Positions 33,791 through 46,400 of a stretch of 64,000 nt of DNA are shown piece by piece (the first letter of the stretch is position 1; every line of letters begins with the position of its first letter). Source of the DNA: Apodemus sylvaticus (lineage: Eukaryota > Chordata > Mammalia > Rodentia > Muridae). The notes under the pieces were generated by a model. The model had not been told where the DNA came from. It ran no database searches and saw only the letters and a list, made by a program, of their open reading frames with translations. The stretch lies in the NCBI RefSeq assembly GCF_947179515.1, contig NC_067491.1, positions 3,956,812-4,020,811 of the forward strand, in the 5' to 3' direction. The position numbers and the translations under genes are program-made.

Positions 33791-33945
33791 GCTGGGTGAT
33801 GGTACTACAAGCATTTAATCCCAGCACTCAGGTGGCAAAAAGAGGACAATCTCTATGAGTTCCAGGCCAGCCTGGCCTACAGAACTAGTTCTAGGACACC
33901 CAGGCTTACACAAAGAGACTCTGTCTCGAACAATCAAACAAAATA
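33791..33945 (+). repeat. B1 SINE, diverged
   Basis: gctgggtgatggtactacaa, aatcccagcactcaggtggc, ggccagcctggcctacagaa and actctgtctcgaacaatc. Older than the B1 at 33,072. Confidence 0.9.
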
Positions 33946-33970
33946 AAACAAGCCAAAAACAAATAAGTTG

Positions 33971-34145
33971 GGCTGGAGAGGTGGCTCAGTGGTTAAGACT
34001 GCTCTTCCAGAGGTCCTGAGTTCAATTCCCAGAAACCACATGGTGACTCACAACCATCTGTAATGGGATCCAATGCACTCTTCTGATGTGTGTGAAGAAA
34101 GCTACAGTGTATTCACTACATTAAATAAATAAATACAGAAATACA
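33971..34145 (+). repeat. B2 SINE
   Basis: ggctggagaggtggctcagt head with Pol III-box-like sequence, 'cctgagttcaattcccagaa', 'tgactcacaaccatctgtaa' and an ATAAATAAATA tail. Directly follows the B1 before it. Confidence 0.93.
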
Positions 34146-34411
34146 TAAATATTAAAAATATAAATAAAAATAAATTTTGATTTGTGACAATTAAAACATG
34201 GACCAGGAAAAATAACTAAACAGAGCCAGGTATCAATAACTATTTTCTATGAATTCAGAAACACGTGTTATTTTAACATTTTTTTACTTAGTTTATTTGT
34301 GACTTGATATCTAAACTTTCTTGAGGACATAAGGAATTCATACAATTTTTTTTATCTCAGAGTATAATAGGGCCATCCTCCTCAAAGAATTATCAGAATA
34401 AAATTATCTAT

Positions 34412-34685
34412 AGGATTGACTTTCTCAATTGGAATACCCAAAACATAATCCACACATCAAATGAGGTACAAGAACGGAGGAGTGGCCCCTGGTTCTGGAA
34501 AGACTCACTGTAGCAGTATAGGGCAAAACCAGAACAGGGAAGTGGGAAGGGGTGGATGGGAGAAAAGGGGGAGGAAAGGGGGCTTATGTGACTTTCGGGG
34601 AGTGGGGGGCCAGAAAGGGGGAAATCATTTGAAATGTAAATAAAAATATATCAAATAATAAAAAAAAAAGGATTGACATTCTCAA
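34412..34685 (+). mobile_element. Severely truncated L1 3'UTR with target-site duplication
   Basis: 34,429-34,668 is about 240 bp of L1 3'UTR (cccctggttctggaaagact ... tcatttgaaatgtaaataaa) plus poly(A). Flanks aggattgac[t/a]ttctcaa at 34,412-34,428 and 34,669-34,685 match at 16 of 17 bases. The insertion is unique to unit 3. The 60-residue frame inside is 3'UTR sequence. Confidence 0.93.
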
Positions 34686-35524
34686 ACCACAGAGCTCTAC
34701 ACTGTATGCTATAAGACTTCTGTCTGTCAGTCCTGTTCTCTCCTGATATTTAACAGACAACACAGAGGTATCAATGTTGCTGTACTAGTTCCTGTGCTGT
34801 GCAGTACAGCAAGTCATAAGAACTAAAGCTGATGATGGTATTATTCACCTTCCTACTTTAGTCTTCTGAGTCTCCATGTTTTTTTCTCTATAGGAATATA
34901 CATCTTTTCCATCAATATGTCATCAAAACCAACAGAAAACTGTTACATTGTTTACATAATAGTTAAAAAATACTAAAATGTAAAATTAACATATGAAAAT
35001 ATTCAAATAATAATTTGGGAATCCTTCCTTTTTCCAGTAAATCAAACCTTTCAGTGATAAAGATGCATTTGTTCACAAATATGAAACACGCTATATGGAA
35101 TATATGGTAATATCACTCAGATATAAAACCCTACAGTAGTCAGCCATGACTTAAATTCCATGCCACTTAAAAACATAAAAATAAACATACTTGTAATATT
35201 CTTTAGAAAACAGTTTTGACATTTGCTCTTGCCTCTGTATATTGCACTGAAGCCTGCCATGCTAAAAGGTACATGGAGAATGTACCCTTCTAAGTTTGTT
35301 AACAGCCTCACTTAGAAATGAAAATAAATGTATCTTTAATCATTTTTATCATTCCACAGGAACTGGGTGTGCTATAAATATACTATAGTCATCTTTGGAT
35401 TCTTTTTTTTTAATTCTTTAAGAAAATGAAGCAACTGGTGTTTTTTTTTAAGACAAAGAAAGTGAATTGAAGGTCTTTAGATAAGATAAAATTAAAAACT
35501 GCACAAACATAAATATAACTTTAC

Positions 35525-35795
35525 CTTTTCTGGACCGTCTATAAATCCCTGACACACTCAACTAAAGACAAGAAGGGTGCAACCAGAAGTTCAAGACATG
35601 GATGAGGTGACATCATGACTCATCTTTCTTGAAAACCACACAATATAGAGAGACAGAGATGAAAAGTGTACCAATCAACTGATAACATCCAACCTGGCTT
35701 CCCTTTGGTCAAGCAATTTTCTTAATGAGTGCATGGACTCAGTCTATGCACAGGAGATAATTTATTCTCAATTCATTTGGGATTAGTTAAACCCA
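35525..35795 (-). promoter_or_regulatory. Candidate noncoding first exon and promoter block of OR 3
   Basis: Third copy of the block at 12,648 and 24,756. The donor (agaaaag|gtaaag; GT at 35,524-35,523 on the minus strand) is preserved although nearby bases differ. Predicted intron to 33,053 is about 2.5 kb, lengthened by B1, B1, B2 and L1 insertions. Confidence 0.4.
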
Positions 35796-36215
35796 GGACT
35801 AAACTGCCCTACCATGTTCTCCTCTTTGGCAGTCTTACTGATATTTTATAATTAATAAGTTCTGCAAGTACAGAAAAAGAATTGAGAACTAAAGGAACAT
35901 TGCATCGATATCTCCAAAAGTTAGGATTGTATCTTGTTCTTGTTTTTTATTTTATAATTTCAAGACTGATACTTGCTCCATCATGTGAGATACAGAGCCA
36001 CAGAGACCTATCCTTGCCCTACCCTAACAGCTACACATTTTCTTCAAATCTTTTGTTTAATGTAAAGAAGATACTATATATTACACCAAACTGTTTATAT
36101 GTATTACATAATGACACATTCAGATATTTTATTGTTTTTTATGTACTTTATTGTATTTTATACAGTATACAAATACAGACATGATGAGATTTTATTACAC
36201 AAAAATGTTCCACAG
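35796..36215. other. Right edge of unit 3
   Basis: Paralogous to about 12,910-13,270 of unit 1; similarity stops where the old L1 begins. No gene. Confidence 0.5.
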
Positions 36216-37870
36216 ATTTCCTAACCCAGAATGCTGGAACTCAATCTACCTCAAGACAAAGCTATACCACCTTAGGGCATATAGCCAAAAGAGGCTCCAT
36301 CATAACACAAGGAGACTTGTTCATCCATGTTCACAGCAGCTTTATTCATAATAGCCAGAAACCAGAACAACCTAGACATCTCTCAACTGAAGAATGGATA
36401 AAGAAATTTTGGGTACATTTACACAATGTATTATTATTCACCTGCTTTAAAAAAAATGGCATCATGATATTTGTAGGCAAGTAATTGGAACTAGAAGATA
36501 ATTATCCTGAGTGTGGTAACCCAGACCCAGAATATGGTATGTACTCATAAGTGGATATTAACTGTTAAGTAAATGATAATCAAGCTGCAATCCATAGACT
36601 CAGAGAAGTTATGTAAAAAGGGGGGCTCTAGTAGTAGGATGTATGGATCTCTTTGGGAAGAGGAAATAGAATAAATTTTGTGGGTAGACTGGTGGTGAGT
36701 GAGGACAGAAGCAGGAAGGATCAGGTTGGGGAAGGAGTTAAGGGAGAGAGTTCAGGGAAAGGCAACTGAAACTGGGGTCATTTGGGGGGAGGCAGGCATG
36801 GAAACCTACCATAGTCAAAACTTCTTGAAATCTATGAGGATGGCCATAGTGAAAACTCCTTGGATATGAAGTAATGGAAGATATGGAGTCTGAAATGGTC
36901 ATCTTTTGTTGCCAAGCAAGGCTTCAGTGATGGCAGCAGGTTGCATTCAGTTGAGCTATTGACCAAGGAGGACCCATGGAGTTTCCTAAACAACCCAGGA
37001 TGATACTAGGAAAAAGAGCTACTCTCTGCAAAACTGAGGCCCCATTGCTAAGAACTTCCACACAACTCATTGGAGAGGTCAGACTGGTGACTACATGGAA
37101 CCTTCACCCTGACATTCTAGTCTCTTTGGCAGAAGGCTATGGAACAAGAAACCAGGACACCAACCCAGTCACAAATCTCTTGACCAACAATATGTCCTGA
37201 CTGCAAAAATTGCTGGAGCAATGGTGTCACAGAACCTTTCAGAGTGGCCAACCTATGTTGGGTTTAACTTGAAGTCCACACTACAAGGAGATGGGGTGCA
37301 CGTCCTATGCTATCTGGATGGTCAGAAACGAGAGAGTAGATAACCCAGAGAACTAGTCAGGCAAAAAAAAAAAAAATCAATGAAATTATTCCTAGTGATA
37401 TTCTGCTATACTCATAGGTTGGTCCTTGTCCAGTTGTCATCAGAAAGGCTGTCACCAGTGCAGCAGAGGGAACCTGGTGCAGACACCCACAGCCAGACAT
37501 TATGTGGAGAGTCTAAATGGGGGGGGGAGGGTCTCCATTAGGTTCCTCCCCTCGGACATCAGGGAATTCTACAGAAGAAGGAGTCAGAGAGGATGGACAC
37601 CATGAAAATGTGTCCAACTTAATCAACTAAACAGGGTTCATATGGGCTCACCAAAACTGAAAAGGTAATCATGAGCCTGCAAGAGTTTGAACCAACTCCT
37701 CTGCATATATGTTATGGCTGTTAGCTTAGTAGTTTTGTGAAACTCCTAATAGTAGAAATGAGTGTCCCTCTGACTCTTCTGGCTACTCTTGGGACTCTTT
37801 TCCTCCTATTGGGTATTGGGTTGCCTTGTGCAGCCTCAATCTGAGGTCTTTTGCCTTATCTAATTGTATC
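36216..37870 (+). mobile_element. Old rodent L1 (Lx-like), ORF2 tail and 3'UTR
   Basis: 36,216-36,570 decodes, with breaks, as the L1 ORF2 C-terminus (cacagcagctttattcataa, then atggtatgtactcataagtgg), followed by a long 3'UTR (cagcagagggaacctggtgc, cattaggttcctcccctcgg, gctcttgggactcttttcc-like end). Same orientation and type as the L1 3'UTRs that start each OR unit, so it may be the start of a fourth unit whose OR was lost; that is inference. Confidence 0.75.
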
Positions 37871-37875
37871 TTTGA

Positions 37876-37900
37876 TGTACTCCTCCTCTTCTTCCTCCTC

Positions 37901-37966
<66 letters not shown>
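37876..37966 (+). repeat. (TC)n microsatellite
   Basis: CCT/CTT-rich lead-in then about 68 bp of TC. Frames here (RE, SL repeats) are artefacts. Confidence 0.97.
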
Positions 37967-37968
<2 letters not shown>

Positions 37969-38314
37969 ATTGGAACTCCCTCTGTAGACCAGGCTCCCTC
38001 TGTAGACCAAGCAGAGATCTGCTTGCCTTCCGGCTGTCTCCACCTTTCTTTATACGCATGCCCCATCATGCCCAGTTGTGGGGCTGAGACTAAACCCAGG
38101 TTTTGTGTTTGCTAGACAGGCACTCCAAAATAAGCTACATTCCTGTGTCTGATTTCTCTCACTTCCTCTGAATCAATCAAATGTAGGGCCTCATGCAAGA
38201 GCTGTATGTCAAGCCTGTGTTAGTTTTTGTTGTTGTTGTTTCTTTGTTTTGGGGTTTTTGTTTTGTTTTGTTTTTCCTTTTTGGTGGGAGTTGTAGTTTC
38301 CTTTTCTCTTCTGG
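37967..38314. other. Spacer with (GTT)n/(GTTTT)n tract
   Basis: 37,980-38,100 has B1-like antisense scraps (tctgtagaccaggctccctc). A TTG/TTTTG-rich run lies at 38,226-38,275. No gene. Confidence 0.45.
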
Positions 38315-40500
38315 TTTGAGATAAGATCCTATTATATACAGCTGTGGCTGGCCTGGAACTTGTTATGTAGACCAGTGACCTTGAACTCAAAGATCTTGCC
38401 TCTGCCTCCTGAGTGCTGGGATTAAAAGTGTGCTTTCAGCTCCTTTGTCGAAGATCAAGTGATCATAGGTGTGTTGGTTCATTTCTGGGTCTTCAATCCT
38501 ATTCCATTGATCCGCTTGCCTGACATTGTACCAATACCATGCAGTTTTTATCACTATTGCTCTGTAGTAAAGTTTAAAGTTTGGGATACTGAATCCCCCT
38601 GAAGTTCTTTTACTGTTGAGAATAGTTTTAGCTATCCTGGGTTTTTTGTTATTCCAGATGAATTTGAGAATTGCTTTTTCCAGCTCTATGAAGAACAGGG
38701 TTGGGATTTTTATCGGGATAGCATTGAATCTGTAGATTGCCTTTGGCAAGATAGCCATTTTAGCTATATTAATCCTGCCAATCCATAAGCATGGAAGTTT
38801 TTTCCATTTTCTGAGATCTTCTTCGATTTCCTTCTTCAGAGATCTGAAGTTCTTGTCATACAGGTCTTTCACTTGTTTGGTTAGAGTCACCCCAAGATAC
38901 TTTATGCTGTTTGTAGCTATTGTGAAGGGAGTCATTTCCCTAATTTCTTTCTCAGTCTGCTTATCCTTTGAATATATAAAGGCTACTGATTTGCTTGCAT
39001 TGATTTTGTAGCCAGCCACTTTGCTGAAGTTGTTTATCAGCTGTAGGAGTTCTCTAGTAGAGTGTTTAGGGTCACTTAAGTATACTATCATATCATCTGC
39101 AAATAGTGATAGTTTGACTCTTCCTTTCCAATTTGTATCCCTTTAAGCTGAACGCATCCAGTGGAAAAAAGATAGTCTTTTCAACAAATGGTGCTGGTTC
39201 AATTGGAGGTCAGCATGCAGAAGAATGCAAATCGATCCATTCTTATCTCCTTGTACTAAGCTCAACTCCAAATGGATCACGGACCTTCACATAAAACCTG
39301 ACACACTGAAACTAATAGAAAAGAAACTGGGGAAGACCCTTGAGGACATGGATACAGGGGAAAAGTACCTGAATAGAACACCAATAGCTTACGCTCTAAG
39401 ATCAAGAATTGACAAATGGGACCTCATAAAACTACAAAGTTTCTGTAAAGCAAAGGACACCATCAAAAGGACAAAACGTCAACCAACAGATTGGGAAAGG
39501 ATCTTCACCAACCCTAAATCTGACAGAGGGCTAATATCTAATATATATAAAGAACTCAAGAAAGTAGAACCCAGAGAACCAAATAACCCCATTAAAAAGT
39601 GGGGTACGGAGCTAAACAAAGAATTTTCACATGAAGAACTTCGGAGAGCTGAGAAACACCTTAAGAAATGTTCAACATCATTAATCATTAGGGAAATGCA
39701 AATCAAAACAACCCTGAGATTTCACCTCACACCAGTCAGAATGGCTAAGGTCAAAAACTCAGGAGACAGCAGGTTTTGGCAAGGATGGAGAAAGAGGAAC
39801 ACTCCTCCACTGCTGGTGGGATTGCAAGATGGTGCAACCACTTTGGAAATCAGTCTGGCAGTTCCTCAGAAAACTGGGCATGACACTTCCTGAGGACCCT
39901 GTTATACCACTCTTGGGCATATACCCAGAGGATTCTTCAGTATGCAATAAGGACACATGCTCCACTATGTTCATAGCAGCCCTATTTGTAGTAGCCAGAA
40001 GCTGGAAAGAACCCAGGTGTCCTTCAACAGAGGAATGGATACCAAAAAAATGTGGTGTATTTACAAAATGGAGTACTATTCAGCCATTAGAAACAATGAA
40101 TTCATGAAATTCTTAGACAAATGGATGGAGCTGGAGAACATCATACTAAGTGAGGTAACCCAGTCTCAAAAGATCAATCATGGTATGCACTCACTGATAA
40201 GTGGATATTAGCCTAGAAACTTTGAATACCCAAGACATAATCCACATATTAAATGATGTCCAAAAAGAATGGAGGAGTGGCCCCTGGTTCTGGAAAGACT
40301 CAGTGCAAGAGTATAGGGGAATACCAGAACAGGGAAGCGGGAAGGGGTAAATGGAGGAAAGGGGGAGGGAAGACGGCTTATGGGACTTGCAGGGAGTGGG
40401 GACCCAGAAAAGGGGAAATCATTTGAAATGCAAATAAAAAATATATCAATTAAAAAAAAGCAAAAAAAAAAAAAGTGTGCATGTGTCATTATGCCTGACT
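38315..40500 (-). repeat. B1-type SINE split by an L1 insertion
   Basis: Minus-strand B1 body at 38,315-38,433 (ctgcctcctgagtgctggga) resumes at 40,481 (atgtgtcattatgcctgact). The target-site duplication aaaagtgtgc is at 38,424-38,433 and 40,471-40,480. Confidence 0.85.
38434..40470 (+). mobile_element. 5'-truncated L1 with large twin-priming inversion
   Basis: 38,434-39,144 carries L1 ORF2 reverse-transcriptase sequence on the minus strand (KSVAFIYSKDKQTEKEIREM ... DKGAES). At 39,145 orientation flips, and 39,145-40,470 runs on the plus strand from agctgaacgcatccagtgg through the ORF2 C-terminus (PLWKSVWQFLRKLGMTLPED) to the 3'UTR and poly(A). The inverted piece is the L1 segment immediately upstream of the direct piece, overlapping by only a few bases. 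The frames are little decayed, so the insertion is fairly recent. Being split, it has no functional ORF2. Confidence 0.95.
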
Positions 40501-40544
40501 CTGCCTATAGTCTTGAAATCCCACCAGGAAAAAAACCAGAACTT

Positions 40545-40600
40545 GCCTGGTGTGATAGCACACATCTTTAATCCCAGCACTCAAGAAGCAAAGGAAAAAC
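40545..40600 (+). repeat. B1 SINE fragment
   Basis: tgcctggtgtgatagcacac and aatcccagcactcaagaagc are the first half of a B1. Confidence 0.8.
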
Positions 40601-41699
40601 CCCACTGAAGATCAGCAGTGGCAGAAGGCAGAGGGCCATCACAGAGAAAGACTTGGGCAATGAATTTTTCAAAGAGGAGAAATATGAACAAGCAACTGAA
40701 TGCTACAGCAGAGGGACAGCAGCGGACAGCACCAACGCCCTACTCCCAGCTAACAGAACAATGGCCGGTCTCAAGATTCAGAAGTATGAAGAAGCTTAAA
40801 GAGACCGCACACAAGCTATCTTACTAGATGACTCATATTCAAAAGCATTTGCGAGAAGAGGAACCACAAAAAAGTTTTTGGGAAAGATCAGTGAGGCCAA
40901 GCAAGATTTTGAAACTGTTTTACTTCTGGAACCTGGAAATAAACAAGCAGTGACTGGGCTTTCCAGAATTAAAAAGGAATTAATTGAGAAAGGGCATTGG
41001 GATGATGTCTTTCTTGACTCCACACAGAGACACAATGCAGTGAAGCCTGTAGACAATCCTCCTCATCGTCGTGGGTCACCTAAAGCATTCAAGAAGGATT
41101 TTATTGAAGAAACCGGCAATTTGATAGAGACTGTTGATGCACTTCTGCCACTGTCCCCAAGAGTGATCAAGCAACAGCGTCTGTGGGCACTGGAAGCAAG
41201 AAGAATTCAAGCCAGGAGGCCTCTTTGCCCGCATGGGTGCTCCAAGAGCTAAAGTGTTGAAAATAGAAGCAGTCAGTGGCACTTCAGCCCCACAAGCACA
41301 GGTGGACGTGAAGCAGGATGAGCATCAGCCTGTGAGTGAGGCCTCTGTGGGGGTAGAGCAGACCCAGGTCAGTTGGCCACTGTGGTTTTGCCTCCAGTTC
41401 CTGCCAACTCCTTCCAGCTCCAGTCTGATTTCAGACAGTTGAGAAGTTCCCCAGAGATGCTGTCTCAGTATGTAAAGAAAATCGAACCATCTTTATATCC
41501 GAAGTTGTTTCAGAAAAACCAAGATCCACATGTATTCAATCAAATCAGTAAAATTTCACAAAACTTTTACATTGAGAAGGAGAAGCCAGTGCTCATCTTT
41601 GAAGTCTTAGAAAGATATTCTCACCTGAGGTTTGGCATGGCAGTGATGTTTATGTCAGGACCTGAGAGAAAGCTCACAAATGTATTATTCAATCACTTA

Positions 41700-41709
41700 G
41701 AAAAATCAG
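41700..41709. repeat. Target-site duplication, left copy, of L1 in Rpap3 pseudogene
   Basis: gaaaaatcag here and at 47,496-47,505; codons for the conserved EKS...LKEDS stretch are split between the two flanks. Confidence 0.88.
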
Positions 41710-41930
41710 GGGGGGAGGCACCTTGCTCAGGTGAATCCCTCTGGCATCCGGAGGCCTCTGGCGGGAGCCTTCCAGTTGCCACGGCTGGATCAGAAGCAGC
41801 CTGGGCCACGCTCCCATCCCCAAGCAGTGCAGAGGGCCAGCGGTTCATCTGGAGGCAGGCTGCAGGGACACATCTTGCAAGGGTGAGTCCTGCAATGACA
41901 ACAAGACCAACTAACACCAGTGAGATCTAG

Positions 41931-43396
41931 ATGGCAAAAGACAAATGTAGGAACGTTACTAACAGAAATCAAGGCAATATGGCAGCATCTGAACCCAATT
42001 CTCCTTTAATAGTAAGTCCTGGATACCCCAACACACCAGAAAAGCAAGACTTGGATGTAAAATCACTGGTTGTGATGATGTTACAAGAACACATGAAGGA
42101 CATAAATAAATCTCTTAAAGAATTTCAGGAAAAAAATGATCAAAAGCTAGAAGACCTTACAAGGGAAACACAAAAGGCACTTAAAGAAATTCAGGAGAAT
42201 ATGGGTCAAACGATAGTAGCCAATAAGGAGGAAATGCAAAAATCACTTTAAAAAGTACAAGAGAAATTTGATCAACAGACAGAAGTCATGAAAGAAGAAA
42301 CACAAAAATCTCTCAAAGAGGGCTAGAGAGATGGCTCAGTGGTTAAGAGCACTAACTGCTCTTCTGAAGGTCCTGAGTTCAAATCCCAGCAACCACATGG
42401 TGGCTAACAACCATTCGTAATGAGATCTGACACCCTCTTCTGATGTGTCTGAAAACAGCTTCAGTGTACTTACATATAATAATAAATAAATCTTTAAAAA
42501 AAAAATCTCTCAAAGAATTACAGGAAAACACAAACAAGCAAGTGAAGGAACTGAGCAAAAACATCCAGGATCTAAAAACAGAAGTAGAAACAACTAAGAA
42601 ATCACAAAGAGAGACAACGTTGGAGATAGAAAACCTTGGGAAGAAATCATGGACCATAGATGCAAATATCAACAACAGAATACAAGAGATAGAAGAAAGA
42701 ATCTCAGATGCCAAAGATACCATAGAAACCATGGACTCAATGGTCAAAGAAAATGCAAAATGCAAAAATCTTGTAACCCAAAACATCCAGGAAATCCAGG
42801 ACACATTGAGAAGGCCAAACCTAGAGATTATAGGCATAGATGAAAACAAAGATTTACAACTTAAAGGGCCAGCAAATATCTTCAATAAAATTATGGAAGA
42901 AAACTTCCCTAATCTAAAGAGAGAGATGCCCATGAACATACAAGAAGCCTACAGAACTCCAAACAGACTGGACCAGAACAGAAATACCTCCTGTCACATC
43001 ATAATCAAAACTCCAAAAGTACTAAAGAAAGAAAGAATATTAAAGGCAGTAAGAGAAAGAGGCCAAGTAACATATAAAGGAAGACCTATCAGAATCACAC
43101 CAGACTTCTCACCTGAGACTATGAAAGCTAGAAGATCCTGGGAAGATCTCATGCAGACTCTAAAAGAACACAAATGTCAGCCAAAACTTCTATGCCCGGC
43201 AAAACTCTCAATCACCATAGATGGGGAAACCAAGATATTCCACGACAAAACCAAGTTCACCCAATATCTTACCACAAACCCAGCCCTACAAAGAATAATA
43301 GGAAGAAAACACCAATACAAGGAGGGAAACTTCACCCTGGAAAATGCAAGGGGTTTGTTTCATCAAAACCAAAAGAAGATAACAAATCAAATATAA
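41931..43396 (+). pseudogene. L1 ORF1, broken by a stop and a B2 insertion
   Basis: Starts MAKDKCRNVTNRNQGN. 41,931-42,251 ends at a TAA; the coiled-coil repeats (EETQKALKEIQENMGQ, then KEETQKSLKE) continue past it. A B2 with its duplicated target replaces the join at 42,321-42,500. The RRM and C-terminal parts (RRPNLEIIGIDENKD, TYKGRPIRITPDFSPETMKA, TTNPALQRIIG) then read to 43,396. Confidence 0.92.
42304..42516 (+). repeat. B2 SINE inside L1 ORF1
   Basis: B2 body from 42,321 (ggctagagagatggctcagt) to the poly(A) ending at 42,500. The 16-bp duplication aaaaatctctcaaaga is perfect at 42,304-42,319 and 42,501-42,516. It is the youngest layer of this nested stack. Confidence 0.96.
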
Positions 43397-43411
43397 AAGA
43401 TAACATCAAAA

Positions 43412-46400
43412 ATGACAGGAAGTAATAATCACTATTCATTAATATCTCTTAATATCAGTGGACTCAATTCCCCAATAAAAAGACATAGACTAACAGACTG
43501 GATACGTAAAAAGGATCCCACATTTTGCTGCATACAGGAAAAACACCTCAGGGTCAAAGACAAACACTACCTTAGAGTAAAAGGCTGGAAGACAATTTTA
43601 GAAGCAAATGGTCTCAGGAAACAAACCGGAGTAGCCATTCTAATATCAAATAAAATTGACTTTCAACCTAAAGTCATCAAAAGAGACACTGAGGGACACT
43701 TCTTGGTGGTCAAAGGAAAAACAGACCAAGAAGAACTCTCAATCCTGAACATCTATGCTCCAAATGCAAAGGCACCTTCATTCATAAAAGAAACTTTACT
43801 AAAGCTCAAAGCACACATTGCACCTAACACAATAATTGTGGGTTACTTCAACACTGCACTTTCCTCAATAGACCGATCAGGAAAACAGAAACTAAACAGG
43901 GACACAGTGAAACTAATTGAAGCTTTGGGCCAATTAGATTTAACAGATATATATAGAACATTTCACCCTAAAGCAAAAGAATATACCTTTTTTCTCAGCA
44001 CCTCATGGTACCTTCTCCAAAATCGACCATATAATTGGTCACAAGACAGACCTCAACAAATATAAAAAGATCTAACTAATCCCATGCCTCCTATCAGATC
44101 ACTATGGAATAAAAGTGGTCTTCAATAGCAACAAAAACAATGGAAAGCCCACATACACATGGAAACTGAACAACACTCTACTCAATGATACCTTGGTCAA
44201 GGAAGAAATAAAGAAAGATATCAAAGACTTTTTATAATTTAATGAAAATGAAGACACAACATACCCAAATCTATGGGACACAATGAAAGCAGTGCTAAGA
44301 GAAAAACTCATAGCCCTGAGTGCCTCCAAAAAGAAAATGGAGAGAGCATACACTAGCAGCTTAATGACACACCTGAAAGCCCTGGAGCAAAAAGAAGGAG
44401 GAGTAGAAGGTGGGAAATCATCAAACTCAGGGCTGAAATCAATCAAATAGAAACTAAGAGAACCATACAAAGAATCAATGAATCCAGGAGCTGGTTCTTT
44501 GAGAAAATCAACAAGATAGATAAACCCTTAGCCTGACTAACCAAAGGGCACAGAGACAGTATCCAGATTAACAAAATTAGAAATGAAAAGGGAGATATTA
44601 CAACAGAAACTGAGGAAATTCAAAAAATCATCAGATCTTACTACCAAAGCCTAAACTCAACACAACTGGAGAATCTGGAGGAAATGGACAATTTCCTAGA
44701 CAGATGCCAAACACCAAAATTAAATCAGGATCAAATAGATCATTTAAACAGTCCCATAACCCCTAAAGAAATAAGAGGGGTCATAGAAAGTCTCTCAAGC
44801 AAAAAAAGCATGGGACCAGATGGCTTCAGTGCAGAATTCTATCAGACCTTCAAAGAAGACCTAACACCAATACTCTTCAAACTATTCCACAAAATAGAAA
44901 CAGAAGGAACACTACCCAACTCGTTCTACGAAGCCACAGTTATACTGATACCAAAACCACACAAAGATCCAACAAAGAAAGAGAACTTCAGGCCAATTTC
45001 CCTTATGAATATCAATGCAAAAATACTCAATAAAATTCTTGCCAACCGTATCCAAGAACACATCAAAATGATCATCCACCACGATCAAGTGGGCTTCATC
45101 CCAGGGATGCAGGGATGGTCTAATATACAGAAATCCATCAATACAATCCACTACATAAACAAACTCAAAGAAAAAATCCATATGATCATTTCATTAGATG
45201 CTGAAAAGGCAGTTGACAAAATTCAGCATCCTTTCATGCTAAAAGTCTTGGAAAGAACAGAAATTCAAGGCCCATACCTAAACATAATTAAAGCAATATA
45301 CAGCAAACCGGTAGCCAACATCAAACTAAATGGAGAGAAACTTGAAGCAATCCCACTAAAATTGGGGACTAGACAAGGCTGTCCCCTCCCTCCATATCTT
45401 TTCAAAATAGTACTTGAAGTCCTAGCTAGAGCAATTAAACAACATAAGGAGGTCAAAGGTATACAAATTGGTAAGGAAGAAGTAAAATTATCACTATTTG
45501 CAGATGACATGATAGTATACTTAAGTGACCCAAAAACCTCCACCAGACAACTCCTACAGCTGATAAACAACTTCAGCAAAGTGGCAGGTTATAAAATCAA
45601 CTCAAGCAAATCAGTTGCCTTCCTATACTCAAAGGATAAGCAGACTGAGAAAGAAGTTAGGGAAATGACACCCTTCACAATAGCCACAAACAATATAAAG
45701 TATCTTGGTGTTACTCTAACAAAACAAGTGAAAGATCTTTACGACAAGAACTTCAGGTCTCTGAAGAAGGAAATCGAAGAAGACCTCAGAAAATGGAAAA
45801 ATCTGCCATGCTCCTGGATTGGCAGGATTAATATAGTTAAAATGGCCATTTTGCCAAAAACAATCTACAGATTCAATGCAATCCCCATCAAAATCCCAAC
45901 TCAGTTCTTCACAGAATTGGAAAAAGTAATTCTCAAATTTATCTGGAATAACAAAAAACCCAGGATAGCTAAAACTATTCTCCACAGTAAAAGAACTTCT
46001 GGGGGAATTACTATCCCAGACCTAAAGCAATACTCCAGAGCAATAGTGTTAAAAACTGCATGGTATTGGCACAGTGACAGACAAGTGAACCAATGGAATA
46101 GGATTGAAGACCCAGAAATGAATCCACACACCTATGGTCACTTGATCTTCGACAAAGGAGCTGAAAGCATCCAGTGGAAAAAAAGATAGCCTTTTCAACA
46201 AATGGTGCTGGCTCAACTGGAGGTCAGCATGCAGGAGAATGTGAATTGATCCATTCTTATCTCCTTGTACTAAGCTCAGCTCCAAGTGGATCAAGGACCT
46301 CCACATAAAACCAGACGCACTGAAACTAATAGAAAAGAAACTGGGGAAGACCCTTGAGGACATCAGTACAGGGGAAAAGTTCCTGAACAGAATACCAATA

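Noticed and set aside
40878..41252. 124-residue frame as a real TPR-protein gene
   Set aside because: Matches Rpap3 without introns, is truncated and frameshifted on both sides and split by an L1, so it is a retrocopy.
44684..46189. 501-residue reverse-transcriptase frame as an active gene or retron-like system
   Set aside because: It is the RT part of L1 ORF2, with the endonuclease and C-terminal parts out of frame; the element carries stops and a B2 in ORF1.
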